Positions 36,960-49,740 of a DNA stretch of 64,000 nt are shown here, in pieces. Location of the stretch: assembly GCF_014836595.1 (NCBI RefSeq), contig NZ_JACSQO010000001.1, forward strand, positions 496,001-560,000. The letters run 5' to 3'. The stretch comes from Psychrobacillus faecigallinarum (GTDB lineage Bacteria; Bacillota; Bacilli; Bacillales_A; Planococcaceae). Under the pieces are notes generated by a model. It was not told the DNA's origin, ran no database searches, and saw only the letters and a program-made list of their open reading frames with translations. Every line of letters starts with the position of its first letter. Positions within the stretch are counted from its first letter, which is position 1. The position numbers and the translations under genes were made by a program.

Positions 36960-38645
36960 TTAAAGTTCGAAGCGAGTTGTAGATTGTTCTAAAATTTCTG
37001 CTTGGTCGCTTAAATCACTAATTAGCTTCGATAAGGACTTAATATTTTTGACATTAAGGAAAAGCAATTGAACTGTTTCATCCATATAGCCTGAATTTAT
37101 ATCGATTGACTTTGCGAGTTCTATTATTCTATTTTCTGTTTCGTTTTTGTCATTCTCTATAGTCTGCATAGATAAAGCCATTTGATTGTTTTGTTCGTTT
37201 GATTGATGGATATATTTAATGATGACCTCTAATTTTTCCTGTAATAAATGAAACACTAACTCACTGGAATTTGCTGTAGTAAGACCTTCGGCAAATACTT
37301 TTTTCAGGTCATTTCCTTGCTCCGTTATATAGATGGAAGTTTCGCGAATAATTGCTGCGGTTTCCGAGACATCATCTGCTAGTTTCTTTACCTCCTCTGC
37401 TACCACGCTGAACCCCTTGCCATGTTCCCCAGCTCTCGCAGCTTCAATCCCAGCATTTAATGCTAATAAATTTGTTTGCTTAGAAATAGATTGAACCTTT
37501 GAGGTTAATCTTACTATTTCTTCTGTTTTCTTCTGTAGTAATTTTCTTTCTTGATCAGCGGACTTAAATAAAGATCTAAGAATCCCAACCTCCGAAATTG
37601 CATTATTTAAAGCAATTGCACTTGCATCTGCAATACTTACAGCACTTTTAGCTTGTAATTTTACTTCATTGGCATGATCCGCTACCATTGTTAAGGTCTC
37701 TGAGAATCTTTCTAGGAAAGATTTTATATCTAATGACATATTTCTTTGCTCGTTCATATTAACGCTTGCCTCTTCGATTGCCTCCTGTACGCTGTTAACT
37801 CCAGCAACGGATTGGTAAGAATTCTCTTTTAATAAAACGCTATCTTCACTTAGCTTGTTAGATGTAGCTTTTATAATAGTAACCATCTCCTTGAGGTTAT
37901 CCTTCATATCGTTCATAGCACTCGAAACCTCTCCTAATTCATCCTGACTAAGTATAGAAATTGGAGCTATTTTTAGTTTTCCTTTAGAAATTTCTTTAGC
38001 AGAATAGGCAACTATTGATAATTGCTCTTTAATTTGCCTGTTAGTCAAAAGTAGCAAGCCAATTGAACAGACTCCTGATATAAGAAACGAACCAATCATC
38101 CATTGGATTGTTTGTAATTGGCTTTCATTCATTTCTTCTATAATTGTTTCTCTATTATTCGACTCTTTCTCTCTTTGATCATTTAGGAAAGATGTAAGAT
38201 CATTGTATTGAGTATGTATAGCATTCAGTTGCCTTCGTTTGGCAACGTTTTCTTTATTTAGTACAGATGTTCTAAGATTGGTTTCATAGATAGTTTGGAT
38301 ACCTTGGATCGTACTTAACACCTTTTCCTTCTCTGCTTGAGTAAATCTGTTTTTTTCATTTAAAAGTAACTCCAGGTTCTTTTTATATGTTTGATAATCA
38401 GTTTCATACTGCTCAATTGGATCTCCTGTAAAATGAGTAATGGCAATATACATTCCTGCATTTTCATTCATCATTCTGTCTACATATTCCACATTCTTAG
38501 AAGATAATTCTAGCTCATTTGTAAGATTGTAGTTTTTTGTCACTTGGTATATTAACAATATTGTCATGACTCCAAACAAGAGAAAAGAACTAAAAAAAGC
38601 AACGTTATACTTCATTCTAATTGGCATTTTTGACCACTTCAACAT
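36960..38645 (-). CDS. Methyl-accepting chemotaxis protein with four-helix-bundle sensor
   Basis: 561 residues: TM1 (about 13-33), an outside helical sensor (about 35-178), TM2 (about 179-199), HAMP (about 200-255), signalling domain to the end with hairpin tip [36 protein letters not shown]. Typical tips read [11 protein letters not shown]; the Gly is a small change. Start ATG with a G-rich site 10 or more bases upstream. Probably monocistronic. Confidence 0.9.
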   Translation of the reverse strand: MLKWSKMPIRMKYNVAFFSSFLLFGVMTILLIYQVTKNYNLTNELELSSKNVEYVDRMMNENAGMYIAITHFTGDPIEQYETDYQTYKKNLELLLNEKNRFTQAEKEKVLSTIQGIQTIYETNLRTSVLNKENVAKRRQLNAIHTQYNDLTSFLNDQREKESNNRETIIEEMNESQLQTIQWMIGSFLISGVCSIGLLLLTNRQIKEQLSIVAYSAKEISKGKLKIAPISILSQDELGEVSSAMNDMKDNLKEMVTIIKATSNKLSEDSVLLKENSYQSVAGVNSVQEAIEEASVNMNEQRNMSLDIKSFLERFSETLTMVADHANEVKLQAKSAVSIADASAIALNNAISEVGILRSLFKSADQERKLLQKKTEEIVRLTSKVQSISKQTNLLALNAGIEAARAGEHGKGFSVVAEEVKKLADDVSETAAIIRETSIYITEQGNDLKKVFAEGLTTANSSELVFHLLQEKLEVIIKYIHQSNEQNNQMALSMQTIENDKNETENRIIELAKSIDINSGYMDETVQLLFLNVKNIKSLSKLISDLSDQAEILEQSTTRFEL

Positions 38646-38798
38646 AGGTATTCAGCCCCCCTAAATGAAAATATAGCATATAATTTTCTAAAACAGTTTT
38701 GATTTACGTATTCTTAATATTACCTTTACACTGACAAAACAGAATATTAAATGTAAAATTATTATTAACATATATTTACGGAAAGGCAGTGATCAATA

Positions 38799-39590
38799 AT
38801 GGATTTAGGACTTCAAAATAAACGCGTGATTGTGATTGCATCAAGTAAAGGTTTAGGAAAGGCAACAGCTTTACAGTTTGCTAAAGAAGGAGCTAGGGTG
38901 CTTATCTCTAGTAGAAATGAAGAAGAATTAAAAACAACATTAGAGGAAATCAAACAAAATAGCGGTAATGCTGAAATTTTTTATACCGTCTGTGACGTTA
39001 CGAAGGAAGATGATATTGTTCAATTGTTCAAAGAAGCAAAGACAAAGCTTGGTGGCGTAGATATTCTTGTCAATAATGCAGGAGGCCCGACACCCGGAGG
39101 ATTTGGCCAAGTAACCGATCAGGACTGGGCAAATGCTTTTGAAAAAAATTTGCTTAGCTATATACGCACTATTCGACAAGCCCTTCCATACATGCAAGCG
39201 CAAAAATTCGGCAGAATAGTTAACATTTCGTCATCTTCTACAAAAGAGGTCTTAGATGGTTTAATTTTGTCGAACACTTTCCGTTTAGGTATGGTTGGTT
39301 TGTCGAAAAGCATAGCGAGAGAATATGGGAATGATAATATTCTGATTAATACAGTGGGGCCTGGTCGGATTCAAACAGACCGTGTAACAGAGCTAGATGA
39401 AATTGCTGCTAAAAAGCGAGATATCACAATAGAAGAAGTTCGTGATGGATTCAAACAAGTGATTCCGATGGGCAGATATGGGGATCCAGCAGAATTTGCC
39501 AAAGTGATTACATTTTTATGCTCCGAAGCAAATACTTATATGACTGGTCAAAGTTTAGTTATCGATGGCGGAATGTTAAAGGCTCTATAA
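38799..39590 (+). CDS. SDR-family protein lacking the YxxxK pair
   Basis: 263 residues with a Rossmann nucleotide site (ASSKGLG at 14-20), NNAGG at 92-96 and the conserved Ser in NISSSS (142-147). Aligned without gaps from NIS to GLxK, the catalytic Tyr and Lys positions hold Ser158 and Arg162 (SNTFR), so the usual SDR chemistry is in doubt. The C-terminal end CSEANTYMTGQSLVIDGGML is normal. A subgroup of SDRs with this LSN..R pattern exists in Firmicutes as far as I recall; their reaction is not known to me. ATG start with GGAAAGG upstream. Confidence 0.85.
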   Translation: MDLGLQNKRVIVIASSKGLGKATALQFAKEGARVLISSRNEEELKTTLEEIKQNSGNAEIFYTVCDVTKEDDIVQLFKEAKTKLGGVDILVNNAGGPTPGGFGQVTDQDWANAFEKNLLSYIRTIRQALPYMQAQKFGRIVNISSSSTKEVLDGLILSNTFRLGMVGLSKSIAREYGNDNILINTVGPGRIQTDRVTELDEIAAKKRDITIEEVRDGFKQVIPMGRYGDPAEFAKVITFLCSEANTYMTGQSLVIDGGMLKAL

Positions 39591-39731
39591 ATGAGGGAGA
39601 AGACGTGCATTGCTTTGAAAAATTTTATATGTTGAGATAACCTCTACTTACTTAAAGAGGTTGGAGCGTTTTATCGATAAACATTAAATTAGTGAAGCTG
39701 TCTTATATAGAAGGAAATGAAATAATACGCA

Positions 39732-39760
39732 AAATGCCCCCTAGAATTTAGGAGGCATTT
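39732..39760 (-). terminator. Terminator of the catE-like gene
   Basis: AAATGCCCCCT (39732-39742) pairs with AGGAGGCATTT (39750-39760) with one mismatch; the stop codon lies five bases away. Confidence 0.75.
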
Positions 39761-39764
39761 TTAT

Positions 39765-40610
39765 TTATTTAACAATCATTTTTATTTTATTTTCAGAAGG
39801 GTCCTTTGTATAAAAAATATCGTTTTCTTCAAGAACAGAAATATTTTTTTTTCTTAAATTAGTAATCGCAGAGTCTCTTTCTTGTATAGAAGGATAGATA
39901 ATATTGAATGCTTCTAATCCGGTCATTTCTTCTGTAGCGGGTTTGGCCCCTGCACCAGCCCAAGTGTTCAATCCAATATGGTGATGGTATTTTCCAGTGG
40001 ACATAAATAGTGCACCTGGATAAGGTGTAACAACTTCAAAGCCCAATAGCTCATAGAACTCTTTGGCTTCCTCGATATCAACCACCTGCAAGTGAATATG
40101 TCCCATTACTGTTCCACTAGGCAATCCTTTCCACTCTGTTCCTGCTCCAGCTGCTAAAATATCTTGAGCATTAATTGCCAATGTATCCATTGCAACAAAC
40201 TCATTATCCCATTTCCATCCAGAATCAGGACGATCGCTATAAATCTCTATCCCGTTACCATCTGGGTCATTTAAATAGAGTGCCTCACTCACTAAGTGGT
40301 CTCCTGCACCAATGCGAATTCCGTTTTCTGCAAAGAATCTTAAAACAGCCCCCAAATCTTCACGACTAGGTAATAGTAATGCAAAATGATAAAGACCTGT
40401 CGTTTTAGGTAGCTTTGGCTCTACATTGTCAGGCTGTTCAATTGATAACAACGCCGTTTGTCCATCAGCCGTTAGCCATATCTTGTTTGCTTGTTTATCT
40501 AATACTCTAAACCCGATTACTTCTTCATAAAATTTAAGTGATTGCTCTAAGTCTGATACCTTTAACTCTACTAGCTCTACGTAAGTCCATGGTTTTTGAT
40601 GAAATTTCAT
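39765..40610 (-). CDS. catE: VOC-family extradiol dioxygenase-like protein, CatE-like
   Basis: 281 residues made of two vicinal-oxygen-chelate halves (about 8-125 and 165-280). The opening ELKVSDLEQSLKFYEEVIGFRVL, TTGLYHFALLLPSR, and DPDGNGIEIYSDRP resemble B. subtilis CatE (YfiE), a catechol 2,3-dioxygenase. Metal-ligand candidates lie in GHIHLQV (171-173), HHHIGLN (209-211) and the late EAFNI. No other aromatic-degradation genes are nearby, so the substrate is uncertain. Its upstream region is the GGTCATAAA repeat array. Confidence 0.8.
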   Translation of the reverse strand: MKFHQKPWTYVELVELKVSDLEQSLKFYEEVIGFRVLDKQANKIWLTADGQTALLSIEQPDNVEPKLPKTTGLYHFALLLPSREDLGAVLRFFAENGIRIGAGDHLVSEALYLNDPDGNGIEIYSDRPDSGWKWDNEFVAMDTLAINAQDILAAGAGTEWKGLPSGTVMGHIHLQVVDIEEAKEFYELLGFEVVTPYPGALFMSTGKYHHHIGLNTWAGAGAKPATEEMTGLEAFNIIYPSIQERDSAITNLRKKNISVLEENDIFYTKDPSENKIKMIVK

Positions 40611-40785
40611 AGTTATTGGCTCCTCTAATTAACTTACTTTTCGTAAGTAATTATATTTTAATTACCTAAGAAAGTCAACTCTCTTTCATTGTAGACAAAC
40701 ACGGGAATTATATTACCTGTTTTTAAAAGCTATTCTCGCAATGGGGATAACTTTTGTTACAAAATGAACCTGCACCGAATGCGGG

Positions 40786-41255
40786 ATGTCTACGCTAAAT
40801 CCTCTTTTCTAGATAAAATAGCCATTAATTGCATTGAGAATTGCCTTTATTGCAAAATAAATCTGCTCCAAAGTCTATTTTTGCTGCGAACGGTTATAAA
40901 TTTTTCTATGCGGTCATAAAAAATTCTATCCGGTCATAAATATTTTTATCCGGTCATAAATGTGCTCTATCCGGTCATAAAGCTATTTTTCTGCTTAAAA
41001 TGTCTATGCTAAATCCTCTTTTCTAATAAATAGCCACTAATCGCATTGGGAATTGCCGTTATTGCAAAATAAACTTGCTCCAAAGTCTATTTTTGATGCG
41101 AACGGTTATAAATTTTTCTATGCGGTCATAAAAAATTCTATCCGGTCATAAATCTCTCTTGAACGGTCATAAATATTTTATCCGGTCATAAATGTGCTCT
41201 ATCCGGTCATAAAGCTATTTTTCTGGTTAAAATGTCTATGATAAATTCTCTTTCT
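40786..41255. repeat. Two ~215-230 bp direct repeats containing GGTCATAAA arrays
   Basis: Copy 1 runs 40786-40999, copy 2 41000-41230, and a third begins at about 41232 and fades. Each holds TGTCTAnGCTAAATCCTC, then ATTGCAAAATAAA, GCTCCAAAGTC, and then an array of the core CGGT(C/T)ATAAA at 40891, 40911, 40931, 40951, 40972 and at 41103, 41123, 41143, 41164, 41183, 41204. Steps are 19-21 bases; spacers vary (TTTTTCTATG, AAATTCTATC, TGTGCTCTAT). It fills most of the 710-base gap between the catE-like gene and leuD; no gene is seen there. Confidence 0.92.
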
Positions 41256-41280
41256 AGCTACATAAACTATGTTTTACCAA

Positions 41281-41314
41281 TAAAAAGCCACTAATCTTCT
41301 ATAGATTAGTGGCT
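41281..41314 (-). terminator. Terminator of the ilv-leu operon
   Basis: AGCCACTAATC (41286-41296) pairs with GATTAGTGGCT (41304-41314); the A run at 41282-41286 is the U tract. Seven bases past the leuD stop. Confidence 0.88.
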
Positions 41315-41320
41315 AAACCT

Positions 41321-41908
41321 TTATAATGCTCCTGCAAATTTCTTTTCTTCGTAGGCTTTAATGTGGTCTTCGTATTGGAAGGTTAAGGAGATTTCATCCC
41401 AGCCATTTAGGAGCATTTTCTTTTGATAGGGGTCGATTTGGAATGAGTATGTTACTCCATCTTCTCCGATTATTGTTTGTGACTCTAAGTTTACTTCTAC
41501 CGAGTAGTTTTCCTTGCTGAGGATTGCTTCTACTTCTTCAACTGATAGTTTAATAGGAAGAATGCCATTTTTCATGCAGTTGTTATAGAAGATATCTGCA
41601 AAGCTTGGCGCGATAACTACTCGGAAGCCATAGTCCAAAATCGCCCATGGCGCATGCTCTCTTGAAGAGCCACAGCCAAAGTTATCATGTGCTACTAAAA
41701 TAGCTGAATCTTTATAGCGTTCATCGTTTAATACAAAATCTGTTCGTTCTTTTCCTTCCGCGTCGAAGCGCCAATGGTAGAACAAGTATTTACCGAAGCC
41801 AGTGCGCTCGATTCTTTTGAGAAATTCTTTAGAGATGATTTGGTCTGTATCTACGTTTTTTCTATTTAAAGGTGTTATGACACTTTTAATTTCATTGATT
41901 GGCTCCAT
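41321..41908 (-). CDS. leuD: 3-isopropylmalate dehydratase small subunit
   Basis: 195 residues with the swivel-domain motif FGCGSSREHAPWAILDYGF. With LeuC it isomerises 2- to 3-isopropylmalate in leucine synthesis. ATG with GGAGGAG upstream, 11 bases after leuC. Last gene of the operon. Confidence 0.96.
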   Translation of the reverse strand: MEPINEIKSVITPLNRKNVDTDQIISKEFLKRIERTGFGKYLFYHWRFDAEGKERTDFVLNDERYKDSAILVAHDNFGCGSSREHAPWAILDYGFRVVIAPSFADIFYNNCMKNGILPIKLSVEEVEAILSKENYSVEVNLESQTIIGEDGVTYSFQIDPYQKKMLLNGWDEISLTFQYEDHIKAYEEKKFAGAL

Positions 41909-41919
41909 GGTTCTCCTCC

Positions 41920-43329
41920 TTATGCATGCGCTAGCTGAAATTTGCGTACATCTACAATATGCCCCTCTATTGCAGCTGCAGCTGCCATTGCTGGACTCAT
42001 TAAATGAGTTTTCGCTCCTGCTCCTTGGCGGCCTTCAAAGTTGCGATTTGAAGTTGAGGCACAATGCTCACCTGCAGGAACTATGTCGTCATTCATTGCT
42101 AGACACATGCTACAGCCAGATTCGCGCCATTCAAAGCCCGCTACTTTGAAAATTTGGTCAATTCCTTCGTCTTCTGCTTGTTTTTTTACAGTTTGAGAAC
42201 CTGGTACAACAATTGCTTTTACATTCGGATGCACCGTACGTCCTTCCACTATGTTAGCAGCATCGCGTAGATCACTTAGACGAGCATTAGTACATGAGCC
42301 GATGAAGACGTTACTAATATGAATATCTGTTAATGCCATACCTTCCTGCAGACCCATATAAGTAAGTGCTTTTTCATGTGCCTGCTGATCAGATGACTCA
42401 TGAAAATCTTTTATATAAGGAATGCTTTGGGAGACTCCAGATCCCATAGATGGATTCGTTCCCCAAGTAACAAATGGTTCAATTTCATTGGCATTGATTT
42501 CTAAAGTTTTATCGTAAATAGCTCCATTATCCGATGCTAACTGTAGCCAGCGTGACGCTTCTCGGTCGAATGCTTCACCTTCTGGCACGTATTCTCGACC
42601 TTTTAAAAATTCTACAGTAGTCTCGTCGGGACTAATCAATCCTGCTCTTGCTCCTGCTTCAATAGACATATTGCAGATTGTCATGCGCTCCTCCATAGTT
42701 AGCTTGCGAATAGCTTCACCAGTATATTCTACGATATAACCCGTTCCCATATCGATTCCGAATTTAGCGATAATAGCCAGAATAATATCTTTAGCTGTTA
42801 CTCCTATCCCTAGCTCACCAGTTACCTTTATCTCCATTGTCTTTGGTTTAGCCTGCCAAAGGGTTTGTGTAGACAGGACATGCTCTACTTCACTTGTTCC
42901 GATACCAAAAGCGATTGCACCGAAGGCACCGTGTGTCGAAGTATGGCTATCACCACAAACAATTGTCTTACCAGGCTGTGTTAGCCCTAGCTCCGGGCCA
43001 ATTATATGAACGATCCCTTGGTCAGGATGACCGATATTAGCTAAAGGAACTCCAAATTCATCACAGTTTTGCTGTAATGTATTAATCTGTTTACGTGCAA
43101 TTACATCTTTTATTTCTTCCCGGTTTCTAGTCGGCACATTATGGTCCATTGTCGCGTAGCACAGGTCTGGTCGGCGAACTTTACGATTATTTAAACGTAA
43201 GCCCTCAAACGCCTGTGGAGAAGTCACCTCATGAAGCAAATGAAGATCGATATAGAGAAGGTCTGGTTTCCCTTCTTCCTCATACACAATATGTTCATCC
43301 CAAATTTTCTCAATAATCGTTTTTGCCAT
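41920..43329 (-). CDS. leuC: 3-isopropylmalate dehydratase large subunit
   Basis: 469 residues. The [4Fe-4S] ligands are visible as the Cys in [14 protein letters not shown] and the two in [31 protein letters not shown] is the usual core. Aconitase-like partner of LeuD. ATG with GGGAGAGGG upstream. Confidence 0.97.
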   Translation of the reverse strand: MAKTIIEKIWDEHIVYEEEGKPDLLYIDLHLLHEVTSPQAFEGLRLNNRKVRRPDLCYATMDHNVPTRNREEIKDVIARKQINTLQQNCDEFGVPLANIGHPDQGIVHIIGPELGLTQPGKTIVCGDSHTSTHGAFGAIAFGIGTSEVEHVLSTQTLWQAKPKTMEIKVTGELGIGVTAKDIILAIIAKFGIDMGTGYIVEYTGEAIRKLTMEERMTICNMSIEAGARAGLISPDETTVEFLKGREYVPEGEAFDREASRWLQLASDNGAIYDKTLEINANEIEPFVTWGTNPSMGSGVSQSIPYIKDFHESSDQQAHEKALTYMGLQEGMALTDIHISNVFIGSCTNARLSDLRDAANIVEGRTVHPNVKAIVVPGSQTVKKQAEDEGIDQIFKVAGFEWRESGCSMCLAMNDDIVPAGEHCASTSNRNFEGRQGAGAKTHLMSPAMAAAAAIEGHIVDVRKFQLAHA

Positions 43330-43345
43330 TTAGTCCCTCTCCCTT

Positions 43346-44446
43346 TTAAACGTATGAATACATAATGCTTTCTGAAACAAACTCTGAATCCAATTCATCC
43401 AACACCTTGTCGGTCCAATCACTTGTTGAAAGAACGCGTCTTCCTTTAGTCTGCAAATCTCCTGTAAAATATCCATCATTCAATACACTAAACACAGCCT
43501 CTTCAATTGCCGCAGCTTCTGTTTCCATTTGGAACGCCTCTCGTAGCATCATTGCCGCTGATAAAATGCAGGCAGCTGGATTTGCCTTATTTTGACCTGC
43601 GATATCTGGTGCAGACCCGTGAACCGGTTCATAAAGTCCAAAACCATCACCTCGTGTACTTGCGGATGGCAACATTCCTAGAGATCCTGTGATCACAGAT
43701 GCCTCATCACTTAAAATATCGCCAAACATATTCTCTGTAACGATTACATCAAATGCACCTGGTTTTGTAATCAGCTTCATCGCTGTTGAATCGACTAGCA
43801 TATGCTCTACCTCAACGTCCGGATATCCTTGCTTTTTCTCTTCCACTATTTCTCTCCATAGCTTACTGGAGTCAAGTACGTTCGCTTTGTCTACAGAGGC
43901 CAGCTTTCCTCGTCTACTTCTTGCAAGCTGGAACGCTGTGTCAACAATTCGTTCAATTTCTGGTCGAGTATAAACAAGCGTATCCAACGCATAATCCTCT
44001 GTTTTCTTACGAGGCTCTGCAAAATACAGTCCACCTGTTAGCTCACGAACAATAACCATATCAACATTTTCCGCTATTTCTTTTTTGAGTGGAGAAGATT
44101 CTAGTAAAGCAGGAATTGCCTTCACTGGACGAATGTTTGCATAAAGACCAAAGTGCTTGCGAATTGCTAGCAATCCTTTTTCGGGGCGTAAATGAGATGG
44201 GTTTTGATCCCATTTAGGCCCACCTACAGCACCTAAGAGGATGGCATCACTATCACTACATAAGCTGATTGTCTCTTCTGGTAGTGGATTTTCACAAGCA
44301 TCAATCGCTGCTCCTCCTATTAACGCAAATTGCAGCTTGAATGTATGATTATATCGCTTTGCAATTGTTTCAAGCACCTTTACCGCCGCTTCCGTTACTT
44401 CAGGACCGATTCCATCACCAGGTAATACCGTTATCGTTTTTTCCAT
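43346..44446 (-). CDS. leuB: 3-isopropylmalate dehydrogenase
   Basis: 366 residues: ITVLPGDGIGPEVTEAAVKVL at the start, DMVIVRELTGGLYFAEPR, and the NAD site GLYEPVHGSAPDIAGQ. It oxidatively decarboxylates 3-isopropylmalate. The ATG at 44446 is preferred: GGGAGTG lies about 7 bases upstream; a longer start at 44461 has no ribosome site. Confidence 0.96.
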   Translation of the reverse strand: MEKTITVLPGDGIGPEVTEAAVKVLETIAKRYNHTFKLQFALIGGAAIDACENPLPEETISLCSDSDAILLGAVGGPKWDQNPSHLRPEKGLLAIRKHFGLYANIRPVKAIPALLESSPLKKEIAENVDMVIVRELTGGLYFAEPRKKTEDYALDTLVYTRPEIERIVDTAFQLARSRRGKLASVDKANVLDSSKLWREIVEEKKQGYPDVEVEHMLVDSTAMKLITKPGAFDVIVTENMFGDILSDEASVITGSLGMLPSASTRGDGFGLYEPVHGSAPDIAGQNKANPAACILSAAMMLREAFQMETEAAAIEEAVFSVLNDGYFTGDLQTKGRRVLSTSDWTDKVLDELDSEFVSESIMYSYV

Positions 44447-44469
44447 CCCATTCACTCCCATAGATTTAT

Positions 44470-47059
<2,590 letters not shown>

Positions 47060-47578
47060 TTATTGCAATATAGAAAGATAAGGTGCATTCGTAACCTTTT
47101 GTGTTTCTCTTACAAAGGCTGTCACACCTGTTCTTGTTAGTTCTTTAATGCCATAAGGCTTGACGAGCTCGATGAATGCGTCAATTTTCTCCGGGTTTCC
47201 AGTGACCTGGAATGTGACAACATTTTTTCCTGTGTCAATTGTAGAAGCTCTGAAAGGCTCTACTAAACTATTGATCTCTGCTCTTGCAGACGGAGGAGAT
47301 ACTACCTTTACTAAGGCGAGCTCCCTAACTACTATCGATTTTTCCGTAATATCATTAACTTTTAAAACATCCACCTGTTTTTGTAGCTGCTTTAACAGCT
47401 GCTCCAGCTTCTGTTCATCCTCCACATTTACGACGAAGGTCATTTTAGAGATTTGAGGCTGCTCTGTATGTCCTACCGTAATACTTTCTATATTGAATTG
47501 GCGCTTCATGAGTAGACCGGTAACCCGATTGAGTACACCGCTTTGGTTGATAACCGTTACGGTAATAATGCGTTTCAT
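47060..47578 (-). CDS. ilvN: Acetolactate synthase small (regulatory) subunit
   Basis: 172 residues with an N-terminal ACT domain (about 3-75; [28 protein letters not shown]) and the ALS C-terminal domain. It gives valine feedback control to IlvB. The ATG overlaps the ilvB stop by four bases (ATGA). Called ilvH in B. subtilis and E. coli isozyme III. Confidence 0.95.
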   Translation of the reverse strand: MKRIITVTVINQSGVLNRVTGLLMKRQFNIESITVGHTEQPQISKMTFVVNVEDEQKLEQLLKQLQKQVDVLKVNDITEKSIVVRELALVKVVSPPSARAEINSLVEPFRASTIDTGKNVVTFQVTGNPEKIDAFIELVKPYGIKELTRTGVTAFVRETQKVTNAPYLSILQ

Positions 47579-49323
47579 TCTGGCTTCACTCCAATCATTT
47601 CATGTAATCCTCTGCCAGGGGCAACCATTGGCATAACACTTTCCTTTTGTACTACTCGGCAATCGATGAGCACTGGCTCATCCGAAGCTAATGCTTCTTT
47701 CAATTGAACCTTTGCATCTTCGTATGTCTCAATCTTGTATCCCTTAATATCATAGGCAGCAGCCAGCTTGACGAAATCGGGTTGAACTGAGATTAATGAC
47801 TGAGAATACCTTTCTCCGTGAAAGGTCTCCTGCCACTGACGAACCATTCCGAGTGCCTGATTGTTTAAAATAATGACCTTCACTGGTATACGCATTTCTT
47901 GTAGCAGTGACAGCTCCTGAAGCGTCATCTGGAAGCCAGCATCTCCAACAATGGAAACAACCCTTGCATCCGGCTTAGCAATTTGAGCCCCAATTGCCGC
48001 TGGGAATCCAAAGCCCATCGTCCCTAGGCCACCTGACGTTACCCAATTATGTGGCTGACTGAATTTGTAGTATTGTGCAGTCCACATTTGGTGCTGCCCA
48101 ACGTCTGTTGTTACAACGGCATCACCATTCGTGTACTCCTGAACTAATTCCAATACTTGCTGTGGAAGAAGTCCTCGATTTCCACTTGCATCGTAATGTA
48201 ATGGATATTGCACTTGGTTGACCTTCAAACTCTCAAGCCAAGCTGCTGTATTTCCATTAGGTACATTTTGGTTCAATAAAGCCTCTAAAGCCTCTTTCGC
48301 ATCACCGACAATCGGAATCTCTGTTGGAACGTTTTTTCCAATTTCTGCGGGATCTATATCAATGTGAATTACTTTTGCATTAGGAGCGAAGTAATTTAAG
48401 TTTCCTGTCAAGCGATCATCAAATCTTGCCCCTACATTAATGAGTAGGTCGCATGTTTGAATGGCCATGTTTGCTGTGTATGTACCATGCATACCAGCCA
48501 TCCCTAAAAATAATGGGTGTGTACCTTCTATACTCCCTAGTCCTAGAAGTGTATTTGTAATCGGTATTTGATATTTTTCCGCTAGCTCTTTCAATTGCTC
48601 GTTGGCTTTCGCAAAAAGTACTCCTGCGCCTGCTAGAATTAATGGCTGTTTGGCGTTTGTAATCGCCTGTGACGCCTTTTGAATTTGCAGGAAGTTCGGC
48701 GTAGTTGTCGGTTGATAGCCTGGTAAGTTTACTGCTTCGGTTGCCCCTTCCTTCGGGACAAAAATACCTGTTGCCATATTTTTAGGTATATCTACAACGA
48801 CTGGTCCTGGACGACCTGTGGAAGCAATGTGAAAAGCTTCATTTATAATTCTTGGGAAATCTGCCACATCTTTTACTTGATAGTTATGCTTCGTAATTGG
48901 CTGAGTGATACCAATGATGTCTGCCTCCTGAAAGGCATCTGTTCCGATGACTGTTGTAGCAACCTGACCAGTAAACACAACTAAAGGAATAGAGTCCATC
49001 ATTGCATCTGCAATTCCTGTCACTACATTAGTTGCACCTGGGCCAGATGTTGCAATCACGACTCCAACTTTACCGGAGACCCTTGCATATCCTTCTGCCG
49101 CATGGATAGCACCCTGTTCATGCCGGGCAAGAATATGCTTAATCGGATTTTTATACAGCGCATCATAAATCGGTAAAACCGCACCACCTGGATAACCAAA
49201 TACTACTTCCACCTGATGCTTTTTCAGTGTCTCAATAAATACTTCTGCACCATTCATTTCCTTGAGAGCTACACTGGTTGCAGGTTCTTCTTTTAAACGT
49301 TCCGCTTCTACAGTAAACTTCAT
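47575..49323 (-). CDS. ilvB: Acetolactate synthase large subunit
   Basis: 582 residues: the TPP-enzyme catalytic Glu in [14 protein letters not shown]..., FAD-linked middle domain, and TPP/Mg motif [17 protein letters not shown]. It makes acetolactate or acetohydroxybutyrate from pyruvate. Three ATGs stand in a row (49329, 49326, 49323); the last is best spaced from AGGAGGA and is used here. It is the first gene after the T-box. Confidence 0.96.
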   Translation of the reverse strand: MKFTVEAERLKEEPATSVALKEMNGAEVFIETLKKHQVEVVFGYPGGAVLPIYDALYKNPIKHILARHEQGAIHAAEGYARVSGKVGVVIATSGPGATNVVTGIADAMMDSIPLVVFTGQVATTVIGTDAFQEADIIGITQPITKHNYQVKDVADFPRIINEAFHIASTGRPGPVVVDIPKNMATGIFVPKEGATEAVNLPGYQPTTTPNFLQIQKASQAITNAKQPLILAGAGVLFAKANEQLKELAEKYQIPITNTLLGLGSIEGTHPLFLGMAGMHGTYTANMAIQTCDLLINVGARFDDRLTGNLNYFAPNAKVIHIDIDPAEIGKNVPTEIPIVGDAKEALEALLNQNVPNGNTAAWLESLKVNQVQYPLHYDASGNRGLLPQQVLELVQEYTNGDAVVTTDVGQHQMWTAQYYKFSQPHNWVTSGGLGTMGFGFPAAIGAQIAKPDARVVSIVGDAGFQMTLQELSLLQEMRIPVKVIILNNQALGMVRQWQETFHGERYSQSLISVQPDFVKLAAAYDIKGYKIETYEDAKVQLKEALASDEPVLIDCRVVQKESVMPMVAPGRGLHEMIGVKPE

Positions 49324-49424
49324 CATCATTCCTCCTATTCCTCAATCGTCCAGTTACTCTTAAACCTAGGACACCCTCGTAAGGCAGGGGCCAGAAGCTA
49401 GATATGAATCATCTAGCTCATCTA

Positions 49425-49712
49425 AATAAAAAGAAAAGAATTTCCTCCCACACAAAGAAACCATAGTTCTTTTGTATAGGGATGAAATTCTTTTCATGGT
49501 ACCACCCTAGTTCGCAGCGCAACCGCTACCTCGCAGACATACGACTAAGCATCGAATGTCCATTTTTAACGAGAGTAGCTTTTTACTACACCCGGAAGTA
49601 TCTAAAGGGGGAAATCCCGTTCAACACCTCACTCCGAGGGGATGTCGTTAAAGGTTGTATTGCCGGCTCCCAGCTATACCAGCTCTCTGTGAATACAAAA
49701 TTCCTTTAACTT
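49425..49712 (-). ncRNA. T-box leader (probably leucine) upstream of ilvB
   Basis: The 14-nt T-box core reads AGGGTGGTACC (minus strand, 49508-49498). Before it lies a stem I with AGAGAGCTGG and GGGAGCCGGC, and a specifier-like segment CCCCTCGGAGTGAGG in which CTC (49638-49636), a leucine codon, is the likely specifier. The terminator pairs GAAAAGAATTTC (second arm, 49433-49444 on the plus strand) with GAAATTCTTTTC (49484-49495) followed by a U run. Uncharged tRNA-Leu would favour the antiterminator and allow ilvBNC-leuABCD transcription. The specifier call is inference. Confidence 0.9.
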
Positions 49713-49740
49713 TTACCTCATCAATGATTTACAGCAATAT

